Assembly: GCA_946622925.1 (NCBI GenBank)
Contig: CAMOQM010000056.1
Coordinates: forward strand, 1 to 6,443
Origin: an uncultured Caryophanales bacterium
GTDB taxonomy: Bacteria > Bacillota_I > Bacilli_A > RFN20 > CAG-826
Direction of reading: 5' to 3'
DNA: 6,443 nt
In this document: piece after piece, positions 1-5,159 of the stretch
Numbering within the stretch: position 1 is the stretch's first letter
How the letters are laid out: each line of letters opens with the position of its first letter
Notes under the pieces: model-generated
Seen by the model: the letters and a program-made list of their open reading frames with translations, nothing else
Told to the model about the DNA's origin: nothing
Database searches by the model: none
Program-made: the position numbers and the translations under genes

Positions 1-91
1 CCTTGACGATCATGACGTCTTGTTCGTTAACGTCTTTGACTTTGGATGAGCCTCTCAACGAGACCCAGTTATTGCGAATCCTTAATTCCAT
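1..91 (-). CDS. Partial CDS, possible LURP-one-related (LOR/YxjI-like) protein, N-terminus only
   Basis: Only the first 30 codons are present; the gene continues past the left edge. The ATG (bases 91-89, minus strand) is preceded by an AGAGGA ribosome binding site seven bases upstream, which supports the start. The peptide begins MELRIRNNWVSLRG and continues with KVKDVNEQDVMIVK. This resembles the first beta strands of LOR/YxjI (Tubby-C2-like) proteins, which often open with a short basic strand, then a 'KV.De...d..V.G' pattern. Cellular roles of bacterial members are poorly defined. The resemblance is from memory of the family and rests on a very short stretch, so the family name is tentative. 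That a translated gene starts here is more secure. It lies downstream of, and on the same strand as, mgtE and the tRNA, but is separated from them by a terminator. No convincing promoter was found in 92-225. Confidence 0.5.
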   Translation of the reverse strand, partial: MELRIRNNWVSLRGSSKVKDVNEQDVMIVK

Positions 92-225
92 GGTTTTATC
101 CTCTTTTTATCTACCCATTAGAATACAAAATTCGTTATAAAAACGGAAGGAAACGTTATTAGAAGCCGGGGTTTTGACGGCTTGGATTGCAATATCCAGT
201 TGTCTACAATTTGTATACGACTAAT

Positions 226-250
226 AAAAAATCCCTGAATCAATCAGGGA
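226..250 (-). terminator. Rho-independent terminator of the tRNA-Leu gene
   Basis: On the minus strand a 7-bp stem (TCCCTGA / TCAGGGA, bases 250-232) with a 5-nt loop is followed at once by six T residues (bases 231-226) and further AT-rich sequence. It lies 11 bases past the CCA end of the tRNA, as expected for an independently terminated tRNA gene. It would also insulate the downstream gene at 1-91 from mgtE/tRNA transcription. Confidence 0.85.
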
Positions 251-261
251 AATTTTCAATT

Positions 262-346
<85 letters not shown>

Positions 347-356
347 GGCGAGAGAG

Positions 357-385
357 ATTATAAGATTAGCCTAAACAAATTGCAA
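357..385 (-). promoter_or_regulatory. Sigma-70/SigA-type promoter of tRNA-Leu
   Basis: On the minus strand a TTGCAA -35 box (bases 385-380) is separated by exactly 17 bp from a perfect TATAAT -10 box (bases 362-357). Initiation 6-8 nt downstream would fall around bases 349-351, only a few bases before the mature tRNA 5' end at 346, so the 5' leader removed by RNase P would be very short. The -35 box ends 7 bp from the mgtE stop codon, leaving no space for an mgtE-specific terminator. Confidence 0.85.
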
Positions 386-391
386 CCACGA

Positions 392-1879
392 TTACGCATA
401 CGCCGGGAAGAAGGCGCAGGCGATGAGGAAGTAGATGACCAAGGTCAAGGCATCCATGATGGTGGTTAGCATCGGTTGCGAAAGCAAAGCCGGGTCCTTT
501 TTGATGGCGGAAGCCCCCATCGGAAGGAGGGTACCGACGCATTTGGAAACGAAGATCGCCGAGAACATGGTAAGGGCGACTAGGGACGAGAATAGCAAGG
601 CATGGGAGGAGAATTCCCAAGTCCAGCAATTGCCGTTCCAGATATTGGTGTTGGTGAAATCTAACGGGGTTTCGGCGGGAATTACGCCAAGGTTAACGAT
701 GCCGGTATATTGCTCGATGGTAATCCAAAGGAAAGCGAAGGCGCCCACTATTGCGGCAACGATGGCCGCGGCTCTTATTTCTCTCCATAGAACTTTGCCG
801 GTATCCTTTGGCCCAAATTCATCTAAGGCCAAGGCGCGGATCATCAAACCTGTGGTTTGCCCACCGGCGTTTCCGCCCGTATCCATTAAGGCGGGGACGA
901 AGGCGATGAGGATGCCCATTGAGGCGAAGATACGTTGGGATTCCAAACGGTTGAGGATCATCGTGGTAAAGGTGCCTAGGACCAATAAAGCGATGAGCCA
1001 GGGGAAGGACTTCTTGGCGTTTTCCCAAGGGGTGGTCTCCATATAGGACTTCGAGGAAGGGGACATGTGGGTGGCTAAAGCCAAGTCCTCTTGGGCTTCT
1101 TCGGTCATGACGTCGACGGCGTCGTCGACGGTGATAACGCCGATTAGGCAACGGTCCTCATTGAGGACGGCCATGGCGTTAAGGTCGTAACGGCGGAACA
1201 TTTGGGCGATTTCTTCTTGGTCGGTGGAAGTATAGCAATAGGCCACGTCGATATTCATGATATCTTCGAGGGTTTCGTCGTCTTTAGCAAAGATCAAATC
1301 GTCTAAGTCGGCGGTTCCCACGAACTGGCGGGAACGGTTACGGACGAAGATGGTATAGATAGTTTCGGCGTCTTTACCTTTGGCCCTTATTTCGGCGATG
1401 GTTTTGGCCACGGTGGTGGTGGAAGCAAATTCCAAGTACTCGGTGGTCATTAAGGCCCCGGCGGTCCCATCCTTATAATTAAGTAAGGTATTGATATCGG
1501 CCCGCATGTCCTTATCGGCGGCCTTTAAAACACGGGAAGCTAAATTAGCCGGCATTTCGGCGACCGCGTCGACGATGTCGTCGGCGGACTGGGAGTTAAT
1601 GACGGTGACGAGTTCCTTATCGGTCATCGCCTTGATGAGGTTTTCTTTGGTGTCCTGGGAAAGGCCATCGAAGAAATCGGCGGTGTATTCGGATTTGACG
1701 AGCCGGAAAATGGCGATTAGATCGCTAGGTTCGAAGTCGTTGGCGGCTTCGGCGATATCGATGGTCGGAACCTTTTCGAAGACGTCGATTAGGCCAGTCC
1801 GGTTTTTGGTCCTGACTAGCTGGAGGAGGTCTTCGGGGGTAATCTCGGTAACGATTACGTTTTCGTGTTCGTTTTCCAT
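392..1879 (-). CDS. mgtE: MgtE-family magnesium transporter
   Basis: This 495-aa protein is a homodimeric, Mg2+-gated inner-membrane Mg2+ channel/transporter of the MgtE/SLC41 family. In order it shows an alpha-helical MgtE N domain (about residues 15-125), two CBS domains (about 143-200 and 205-262) that act as the cytosolic Mg2+ sensor, a linking helix, and a five-helix membrane domain (about 293-492). Family signatures are GGNAGGQ (335-341) in TM2 and the KKDPA...TTIMD block (460-476) before and within TM5. D476 corresponds to the conserved pore aspartate (Asp432 of Thermus MgtE). The ATG at 1879 is chosen because AAGGAGG lies eight bases upstream; a TTG codon 19 codons earlier (1936) has no ribosome binding site. 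At 495 residues it is about 45 longer than typical bacterial members, largely because of a TM3-TM4 loop of about 37 residues (390-426) on the extracytoplasmic side. No M-box riboswitch fits in the short upstream region, so Mg2+ control is probably by channel gating. No terminator follows it directly. Confidence 0.95.
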   Translation of the reverse strand: MENEHENVIVTEITPEDLLQLVRTKNRTGLIDVFEKVPTIDIAEAANDFEPSDLIAIFRLVKSEYTADFFDGLSQDTKENLIKAMTDKELVTVINSQSADDIVDAVAEMPANLASRVLKAADKDMRADINTLLNYKDGTAGALMTTEYLEFASTTTVAKTIAEIRAKGKDAETIYTIFVRNRSRQFVGTADLDDLIFAKDDETLEDIMNIDVAYCYTSTDQEEIAQMFRRYDLNAMAVLNEDRCLIGVITVDDAVDVMTEEAQEDLALATHMSPSSKSYMETTPWENAKKSFPWLIALLVLGTFTTMILNRLESQRIFASMGILIAFVPALMDTGGNAGGQTTGLMIRALALDEFGPKDTGKVLWREIRAAAIVAAIVGAFAFLWITIEQYTGIVNLGVIPAETPLDFTNTNIWNGNCWTWEFSSHALLFSSLVALTMFSAIFVSKCVGTLLPMGASAIKKDPALLSQPMLTTIMDALTLVIYFLIACAFFPAYA

Positions 1880-1932
1880 GCTCGCTTCCTCCTTATGGAG
1901 AAAAAGATACCTTTCAAGATGACGTTTGAAAA

Positions 1933-1959
1933 CCAAAAAATAATTTTTGGGGCCAAAAA
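1933..1959. repeat. Alternating CCAAAAA / TTTTTGG inverted repeats in divergent promoter region
   Basis: CCAAAAA (1933-1939), TTTTTGG (1944-1950) and CCAAAAA (1953-1959) occur in tandem with alternating orientation, separated by 4 bp (ATAA) and 2 bp (GG). The central copy can pair with either flanking copy. They overlap the -10 and spacer of the proposed mgtE promoter. An operator dyad, or a small RNA hairpin at the start of the mgtE transcript, would both fit; the function is unknown. Confidence 0.6.
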
Positions 1960-1965
1960 GAGCAA
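1937..1965 (-). promoter_or_regulatory. Candidate mgtE promoter
   Basis: On the minus strand a TTGCTC -35 box (bases 1965-1960) and a TATTTT -10 box (bases 1942-1937) are spaced by 17 bp, about 58 bp upstream of the mgtE start. Each hexamer matches four of the six consensus bases. It is back to back with the pduL promoter, with only five bases between the two -35 boxes. This is the best candidate in the 149-bp intergenic gap, but it is moderate. Confidence 0.45.
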
Positions 1966-1970
1966 TTTCG

Positions 1971-1999
1971 GTGCTTATTGGAAGAAAGATAACTATAAT
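1971..1999 (+). promoter_or_regulatory. Promoter of the pduL-TSCPD operon
   Basis: A perfect TATAAT -10 box (1994-1999) lies 30 bp before the pduL ATG. The -35 position at 17-bp spacing (1971-1976, GTGCTT) is a poor match, so an activator or the AT-rich flank may compensate. The transcript would start near 2006, inside the palindrome at 2001-2010, with the AGAGAGG ribosome binding site (2011-2017) close behind. Confidence 0.65.
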
Positions 2000-2012
2000 G
2001 AAAACGTTTTAG
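1999..2012 (+). promoter_or_regulatory. Cre-like palindrome over the pduL transcription start
   Basis: The 14-mer TGAAAACGTTTTAG matches 12 of 14 positions of the CcpA catabolite-responsive element consensus TGWAANCGNTNWCA and contains the perfect 10-bp palindrome AAAACGTTTT. It overlaps the last base of the -10 box and the predicted start site, where a bound repressor would block initiation. Acetate-overflow genes such as pta and ackA are known CcpA targets in Bacilli, so control of a Pta-type enzyme is plausible. No regulator gene is in the window, and a match this short can occur by chance in AT-rich DNA. Confidence 0.35.
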
Positions 2013-2028
2013 AGAGGTAAACAAAACT

Positions 2029-2700
2029 ATGGAAAACAAAATATTGGTTGAAACCAGCGCCCGTCATATCCACCTTGACCAGGCTTCTTTCGACTATCTT
2101 ATGGGAATGGAAGAAGGAAAGCACGCCGAACTAGAAGTTCGTTCCATGCTCTCCCAACCCGGCCAATACGTTTCGACCACCCGGCTTAACCTCGTTGGTC
2201 CCGTCAATCCCAAAACCGGCAAGCCCCGCACGATCAACGGCGTCTCGATCCTTGGACCTTTAAGGAAGGAAAACCAAGTTGAGGTCTCCGCCACCGACGC
2301 CCGTACCTTAGGCGTCAAAGCCCCGATCCGCCAATCCGGCGAAGTCGCTGGCAGCGCCCCCATCACCCTGGTCAATCCCGAGAACGGACGTTCCCTTGAT
2401 CTAAAAGAAGGCGTCATCATCGCCAAGCGCCATATCCACATGACTCCGGAAGATGCCGAGAACTTCGGCGTTTCCGACAATGAAATCGTCTATGTCCGTT
2501 TGGTCACCCCCGAACGTGAAACCATCTTCGGCGATGTCGTGGTCAGGGTCTCCCCCAAGTTCTCCCTTGCCATGCATATCGATACCGATGAAAGCAACGC
2601 CGCCAATGCCTCGGGCGAAGTCTATGGCGAACTCCTTGAAATCGCCGATGACGATTGTGAGTGCGATGACGGCGAATGCTGCTGCCATAGCAAAGAATAA
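2029..2700 (+). CDS. pduL: PduL-type phosphate acyltransferase (phosphotransacetylase)
   Basis: This 223-aa enzyme exchanges acyl groups between CoA and phosphate (acetyl- or propanoyl-CoA + Pi to acyl-phosphate + CoA). It is the zinc-dependent PduL type, unrelated in fold to Pta. The two tandem PduL repeats each carry the metal-binding signature: SARHIHL (10-16; H13, H15) and AKRHIHM (132-138; H135, H137). AMHIDTDE (181-188; H183) supplies a further ligand. VSILGPLR and the DAR...PIRQSG block (about 70-110) are typical of the family. There is no N-terminal encapsulation peptide and no shell-protein gene nearby, so it is probably a cytosolic enzyme that replaces Pta in acetate/ATP metabolism rather than a microcompartment enzyme. 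The ATG follows AGAGAGG by 11 bases. Residues 207-223 are an unusual acidic, Cys-rich tail (C210, C212, C217-C219, H220). It abuts the next gene with no gap. Confidence 0.93.
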   Translation: MENKILVETSARHIHLDQASFDYLMGMEEGKHAELEVRSMLSQPGQYVSTTRLNLVGPVNPKTGKPRTINGVSILGPLRKENQVEVSATDARTLGVKAPIRQSGEVAGSAPITLVNPENGRSLDLKEGVIIAKRHIHMTPEDAENFGVSDNEIVYVRLVTPERETIFGDVVVRVSPKFSLAMHIDTDESNAANASGEVYGELLEIADDDCECDDGECCCHSKE

Positions 2701-2955
2701 ATGGAACGGACCATCGAATATACGCCCCACGGGGTTTGTTCGAGGAAGATTTTCGTCACCGTCGAGGACGATATCGTTAAGAAAGTCCAATTCGTCGGGG
2801 GATGTAGTGGGAATACCCAAGGCGTGTCCGCCCTCTGCGTTGGGCGTAAGCTCGATGAATTAATCCCCATACTAGACGGCATTAAATGCGGGCCCCGCGA
2901 TACTTCCTGCCCTAACGAACTAGCCAAGGCGTTTAAGGAACTCAAGAATAGTTAA
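2701..2955 (+). CDS. TSCPD-domain protein (TIGR03905-like), small Cys-rich protein
   Basis: This 84-aa protein matches what I recall of the TIGR03905/TSCPD family: opening Y.P.GVCS (7-14), a VQFVGGCSGN motif (29-38), a GIKCG motif (60-64), and the terminal signature here reading TSCPN (68-72). Cysteines C13, C35, C63 and C70 are the conserved set, probably a metal-binding knuckle; C46 is extra. The same domain occurs at the C-terminus of the NrdJ-type B12-dependent ribonucleotide reductase, but free-standing members have no established function. The ATG directly follows the pduL stop, with no recognisable ribosome binding site, so translation is probably coupled to pduL. The signature Asp is replaced by Asn (N72). 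Its pairing with a Cys-tailed PduL hints at a shared metal or redox theme, which is inference only. Confidence 0.88.
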   Translation: MERTIEYTPHGVCSRKIFVTVEDDIVKKVQFVGGCSGNTQGVSALCVGRKLDELIPILDGIKCGPRDTSCPNELAKAFKELKNS

Positions 2956-2980
2956 GGAGGTTTATCCTCCTTTTCTTTTA
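2954..2980 (+). terminator. Rho-independent terminator of the pduL-TSCPD operon
   Basis: A 7-bp stem (AAGGAGG 2954-2960 / CCTCCTT 2966-2972) with loop TTTAT is followed by TTCTTTTA. The stem begins within the stop codon of the TSCPD gene. The AAGGAGG on its 5' arm looks like a ribosome binding site but has no start codon after it. Confidence 0.85.
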
Positions 2981-2992
2981 TGATCTTTGAGG

Positions 2993-3021
2993 TTGATTAT
3001 TGTTCCCCTTTCCTATAAGAT
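2993..3021 (+). promoter_or_regulatory. Candidate metK promoter
   Basis: TTGATT (2993-2998) and TAAGAT (3016-3021) are spaced by 17 bp. An overlapping, better -10 hexamer TATAAG (3014-3019) would give a 15-bp spacer. Either choice starts the RNA near 3022-3030, just before the structured leader, leaving an untranslated leader of about 180-190 nt. Confidence 0.55.
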
Positions 3022-3196
3022 ATGTCCCGCAGCAAAAAAGCTGACATGACATCCAGAAGCGTACCCCGCGGCAATGGAACGCTAGCAACTCCGTAAATCC
3101 GGTAAGTGCTCGCCGCAGCCTAGATAGCTAGGAACGATGTTAGGGAAAACCTCACTTTTTATGGGCCCCTCGCATCGACGCAGGGGCTTATTTATT
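3022..3196 (+). promoter_or_regulatory. metK leader: SAM-I/SAM-IV-clan riboswitch with transcription attenuator
   Basis: The leader can be folded by eye. P1 is TGACATC (3047-3053) with GATGTTA (3136-3142). P2 is AGCGT/ACGCT (3058-3062/3079-3083). P3 is AGCA-CT-CCG paired with CGG-AG-TGCT (3084-3110), with a bulged A at 3088. P4 is CCTAG/CTAGG (3119-3132). A pseudoknot GCGGC/GCCGC joins loop 2 (3068-3072) to J3/4 (3112-3116). This topology and the GCAAC/GTGC asymmetric core of P3 are those of the SAM-binding site in SAM-I and SAM-IV riboswitches. The canonical S-box P2 kink-turn and 'CTTATC..AGAG' start are absent, so it is a divergent or variant member. CGATGTTAGGG (3135-3145), which includes the P1 3' strand, can instead pair 10 of 11 positions with CCCTCGCATCG (3167-3177) of the terminator. 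SAM binding would thus favour termination before metK. The fold is by hand and the ligand is inferred from motif and target gene. Confidence 0.72.
3161..3196 (+). terminator. Regulated intrinsic terminator (attenuator) before metK
   Basis: GCCCCT-CG (3165-3172) pairs with CG-AGGGGC (3179-3187) around a 6-nt loop, with one bulged C at 3181; weaker A-T/G-T pairs extend the base to 3161/3191. It is followed by TTATTTATT (3188-3196), a modest U-tract that ends directly at the AGGAGG ribosome binding site of metK. Its 5' arm and loop are also the target of the antiterminator strand 3135-3145, so termination should be conditional. Confidence 0.75.
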
Positions 3197-3209
3197 AGGA
3201 GGAACAACC

Positions 3210-4373
3210 ATGGAAAGAAAACTATTCACCAGCGAATCCGTCGCCGAGGGCCATCCCGATAAGGTCGCCGACCAAATCGCCGATGCCATTTTAGACGAGG
3301 CTTTGCGTTTAGATGAGCACGCTAGGGTCGCCTGCGAAGTCTTCACCAGCACCGAATTCGTTTTAATCGGCGGGGAAATCACCTGCAAAGGGACCATCGA
3401 TTACGAAGGTATCGCCCGAAAGGTGCTCCGCAAAATCGGCTATACCAATCCCGAATATGGCATTGGGGCCGATACCTGCGAGATAAAAGTGGTGGTTAAA
3501 AAACAATCCCCCGATATCGCCCAGGGCGTCGATAGGGGCAGCGCCTTAGAACAAGGGGCGGGTGACCAAGGCATCATGTTTGGCTATGCCACTAGTGAAA
3601 CCGAAGGCTATATGCCCTTGGCTATTTCCATCGCCCATAAACTAGTCAGGACCGCCACCGAGATGCGCAAAGAAGGCCGCTTCCCCGGGGCCCGTCCGGA
3701 TATGAAGAGCCAAGTCACCATGGATTTCACCGATGAGAAGAATCCGCGCATCGATACCATCTTGATGTCAGTTCAGCATAATCCCGACGTGGATATGGAT
3801 TCTTTCCGGGCCTTTATCCATGAGAATATCATGATTCCGGTCGCCAAATCCTTTGGTTATAACACCGATTTCAAATACCTAATCAATCCCACCGGGGCCT
3901 TCGTCATCGGAGGTCCGCAGGGCGATACCGGTCTAACCGGCAGAAAACTTATCGTCGATACCTATGGCGGAAGTTCCCGCCATGGCGGGGGAGCTTTCTC
4001 CGGCAAAGACCCTTCTAAGGTTGACCGTTCCGGATCCTACTATGCCCGTTATATGGCCAAAAACATCGTCGCTAGCGGCGCCGCCGATAAAGCCGAAGTC
4101 CAGCTTAGCTACGCCATTGGGGTGGCAGAGCCTTTATCCATCCGCGTCGATACCTTTGGCACCGAGCATGTCTCTAACGATAAGATCTTAGCGGCTTGCC
4201 GCGAGGTCTTCGACGCTAGGCCGGGAGCTATCATCTCCGTCTTTAAGTTGACCACCCCCGATTTTAAGTATGCCGATACCTGCAATTATGGGGCCTTCGG
4301 TCGGCCTGATCTTAACTTGCCCTGGGAGAAGTTAGATAAGGTTCCCCAACTCCGCAAAATCCTAGGAATTTAA
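3210..4373 (+). CDS. metK: S-adenosylmethionine synthetase (methionine adenosyltransferase)
   Basis: This 387-aa cytosolic enzyme makes S-adenosylmethionine from methionine and ATP, releasing phosphate and pyrophosphate. Length and sequence are typical of bacterial MetK. SESVAEGHPDK (8-18) carries the ATP-binding His15 and Mg2+-binding Asp17. GAGDQGIMFGYA (from 116) is the first PROSITE-type signature, and GGGAFSGKDPSKVDRS (259-274) is the glycine-rich second signature with the K266 and D267 catalytic-site region. RYMAKNIVASG and the C-terminal YGAFGR block are also present. The ATG is set by a strong AGGAGG ribosome binding site (3197-3202) seven bases upstream. It is a single-gene unit with its own promoter, a leader that looks like a SAM-responsive riboswitch giving product feedback, and a strong terminator. 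Confidence 0.98.
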   Translation: MERKLFTSESVAEGHPDKVADQIADAILDEALRLDEHARVACEVFTSTEFVLIGGEITCKGTIDYEGIARKVLRKIGYTNPEYGIGADTCEIKVVVKKQSPDIAQGVDRGSALEQGAGDQGIMFGYATSETEGYMPLAISIAHKLVRTATEMRKEGRFPGARPDMKSQVTMDFTDEKNPRIDTILMSVQHNPDVDMDSFRAFIHENIMIPVAKSFGYNTDFKYLINPTGAFVIGGPQGDTGLTGRKLIVDTYGGSSRHGGGAFSGKDPSKVDRSGSYYARYMAKNIVASGAADKAEVQLSYAIGVAEPLSIRVDTFGTEHVSNDKILAACREVFDARPGAIISVFKLTTPDFKYADTCNYGAFGRPDLNLPWEKLDKVPQLRKILGI

Positions 4374-4395
4374 GCCTTTTTAAGAATTTTTAAGC

Positions 4396-4440
4396 GAAAA
4401 ATGTGCCGATGGAATCAACCAAAGCACGTTTTTCTTTTAT
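4396..4440 (+). terminator. Rho-independent terminator of metK
   Basis: An 11-bp stem GAAAAATGTGC (4396-4406) / GCACGTTTTTC (4424-4434), containing one T-G pair, encloses a 17-nt loop that can form an inner TGG/CCA helix. TTTTATTT continues the U-rich tract. It lies 22 bases past the metK stop. The A-run on the 5' side means it could also act weakly on the other strand, but no convergent gene is there. Confidence 0.85.
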
Positions 4441-4470
4441 TTCAAGTCTTTATTATTGCCTATTATTGGT

Positions 4471-4476
4471 TACAAT
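4471..4476 (+). promoter_or_regulatory. Candidate -10 box of the hpf promoter
   Basis: TACAAT matches the -10 consensus at five of six bases. It sits between the metK terminator and the hpf ribosome binding site, giving a leader of about 30 nt. No good -35 hexamer exists at 16-18 bp (TTTATT is the nearest). A promoter for another sigma factor, as for hpf in other Bacillota, cannot be excluded by eye. Confidence 0.4.
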
Positions 4477-4512
4477 AATGGTGTAAGCCCTAAGGAGGGG
4501 CAGTATAGACAT

Positions 4513-5058
4513 ATGAAATACCAAATCATCGGCAAGAACATCGAGGTGACCGATTCTATTCGCGTCGAAATCGAAAAGAAGCTTGGGCGTATGGACAAGT
4601 ATTTCGTCATTAATGACGACGTACTATGCCGCGCCGTGGTCCGTTCCTATAAAGTCGGCGCCAAGGTGGAGGTCACCATCTTCACCAAGGCCATGGATTT
4701 CCGTGCCGAAGTCAAAAACGACGATTTATACGCCGCCGTTGACTTAGCCATCGATAAACTCGAGGGTCAAATGCGGAAACTGAAGACCAGAATGGATCGG
4801 ACGAAAGAAGCCGATTCCCTCGGCAAAGCCTTGGCCTTCGAAAACATCGAAATGGACGAAGAGGAATATAACGAAATCGTCCGTACCAAATCCATTTACC
4901 TAAAGCCCATGACCATCGACGAAGCGATTACCCGGATGGAAGCTTTAGGCCATGCCTTCTTCCTTTATCTAGATAGCGACGATGACCAAATCGCGGTCGC
5001 CTATAAGAGGATCGACGGCGGTTATGGCGTCATCCAAGCCGAGAATAAACTTAAATAA
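4513..5058 (+). CDS. hpf: Long-form ribosome hibernation promoting factor
   Basis: This 181-aa protein binds the 30S subunit at the decoding channel and, in the long form, pairs two 70S ribosomes into translationally silent 100S dimers during slow growth. The N-terminal HPF/RaiA beta-alpha-beta-beta-beta-alpha domain spans about residues 1-97 (MKYQIIGKNIEVTD at the start, basic helix RKLKTRMDR near 88-96). A linker covers about 98-115. The C-terminal dimerisation domain covers about 119-177, with EIVRTKSIYLKPMTIDEAITRM and the YKRIDGGYGVI ending characteristic of long HPF. The ATG at 4513 is chosen because AAGGAGGGG (4492-4500) precedes it by 12 bases and the family begins here. The frame extends upstream to a TTG at 4456, which lacks a ribosome binding site and would add residues not seen in the family. 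It appears monocistronic, bounded by terminators. Confidence 0.96.
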   Translation: MKYQIIGKNIEVTDSIRVEIEKKLGRMDKYFVINDDVLCRAVVRSYKVGAKVEVTIFTKAMDFRAEVKNDDLYAAVDLAIDKLEGQMRKLKTRMDRTKEADSLGKALAFENIEMDEEEYNEIVRTKSIYLKPMTIDEAITRMEALGHAFFLYLDSDDDQIAVAYKRIDGGYGVIQAENKLK

Positions 5059-5084
5059 GCAATTCCTCCATTCTCCTTTCTATC

Positions 5085-5110
5085 GGGGCGGGAAACCGCC
5101 CCTTTCCTTT
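5085..5110 (+). terminator. Rho-independent terminator of hpf
   Basis: A perfect 7-bp GC-only stem GGGGCGG (5085-5091) / CCGCCCC (5096-5102) is capped by a GAAA tetraloop and followed by TTTCCTTT. The stem is very stable; the U-tract is interrupted by two C residues. It lies 26 bases past the hpf stop. Confidence 0.85.
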
Positions 5111-5122
5111 CGGGTTAATCGC

Positions 5123-5150
5123 TTGCGTTTCTATAAGAAAATAGTATAGT
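5123..5150 (+). promoter_or_regulatory. Promoter of the HAD phosphatase unit
   Basis: TTGCGT (5123-5128) and TATAGT (5145-5150) are spaced by 16 bp; the -10 box matches five of six consensus bases. The start site would fall around 5156-5160, on or next to the A of the HAD ATG at 5160. An alternative -10 TATAAG (5132-5137) would give a leader of about 16 nt but has no good -35 box. Confidence 0.55.
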
Positions 5151-5159
5151 AGCGTCACT

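Noticed and set aside
435..1046. Long open frame on the plus strand opposite mgtE (about 200 codons)
   Set aside because: It is the antisense shadow of a clear MgtE membrane domain, has no ribosome binding site and encodes low-complexity Ala/Lys/Arg-rich sequence with no family resemblance.
1880..1936. N-terminal extension of mgtE from a TTG at 1936
   Set aside because: The ATG at 1879 has AAGGAGG at good spacing and begins at the family's usual position; the extension has no ribosome binding site and overlaps the candidate promoter.
1880..2028. M-box (ykoK) Mg2+ riboswitch upstream of mgtE
   Set aside because: The whole gap is 149 bp, shared with a divergent promoter, which is too short for the roughly 170-nt M-box, and none of its conserved sequence is seen.
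2029..2700. Bacterial microcompartment locus suggested by pduL
   Set aside because: No shell-protein gene, no aldehyde dehydrogenase and no N-terminal encapsulation peptide are present; the protein starts directly with the catalytic repeat.
2401..2820. Minus-strand open frame across the pduL/TSCPD junction (about 139 codons)
   Set aside because: It runs antisense to two well-recognised proteins, with no ribosome binding site and no recognisable product.
3022..3209. Canonical S-box, SMK-box (SAM-III) or T-box leader for metK
   Set aside because: The S-box 5' consensus and kink-turn, the SAM-III core and the T-box sequence are all missing; only the shared SAM-I/SAM-IV core topology fits.
4376..4394. 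Short direct repeat TTTTTAAG (two copies) after the metK stop
   Set aside because: It is a short A/T-rich repeat beside the terminator with no sign of a functional role.
4456..4512. Upstream TTG start for hpf adding 19 residues
   Set aside because: The added residues do not belong to the HPF family and would be encoded across the promoter and ribosome binding site region; the ATG at 4513 is preceded by AAGGAGGGG.
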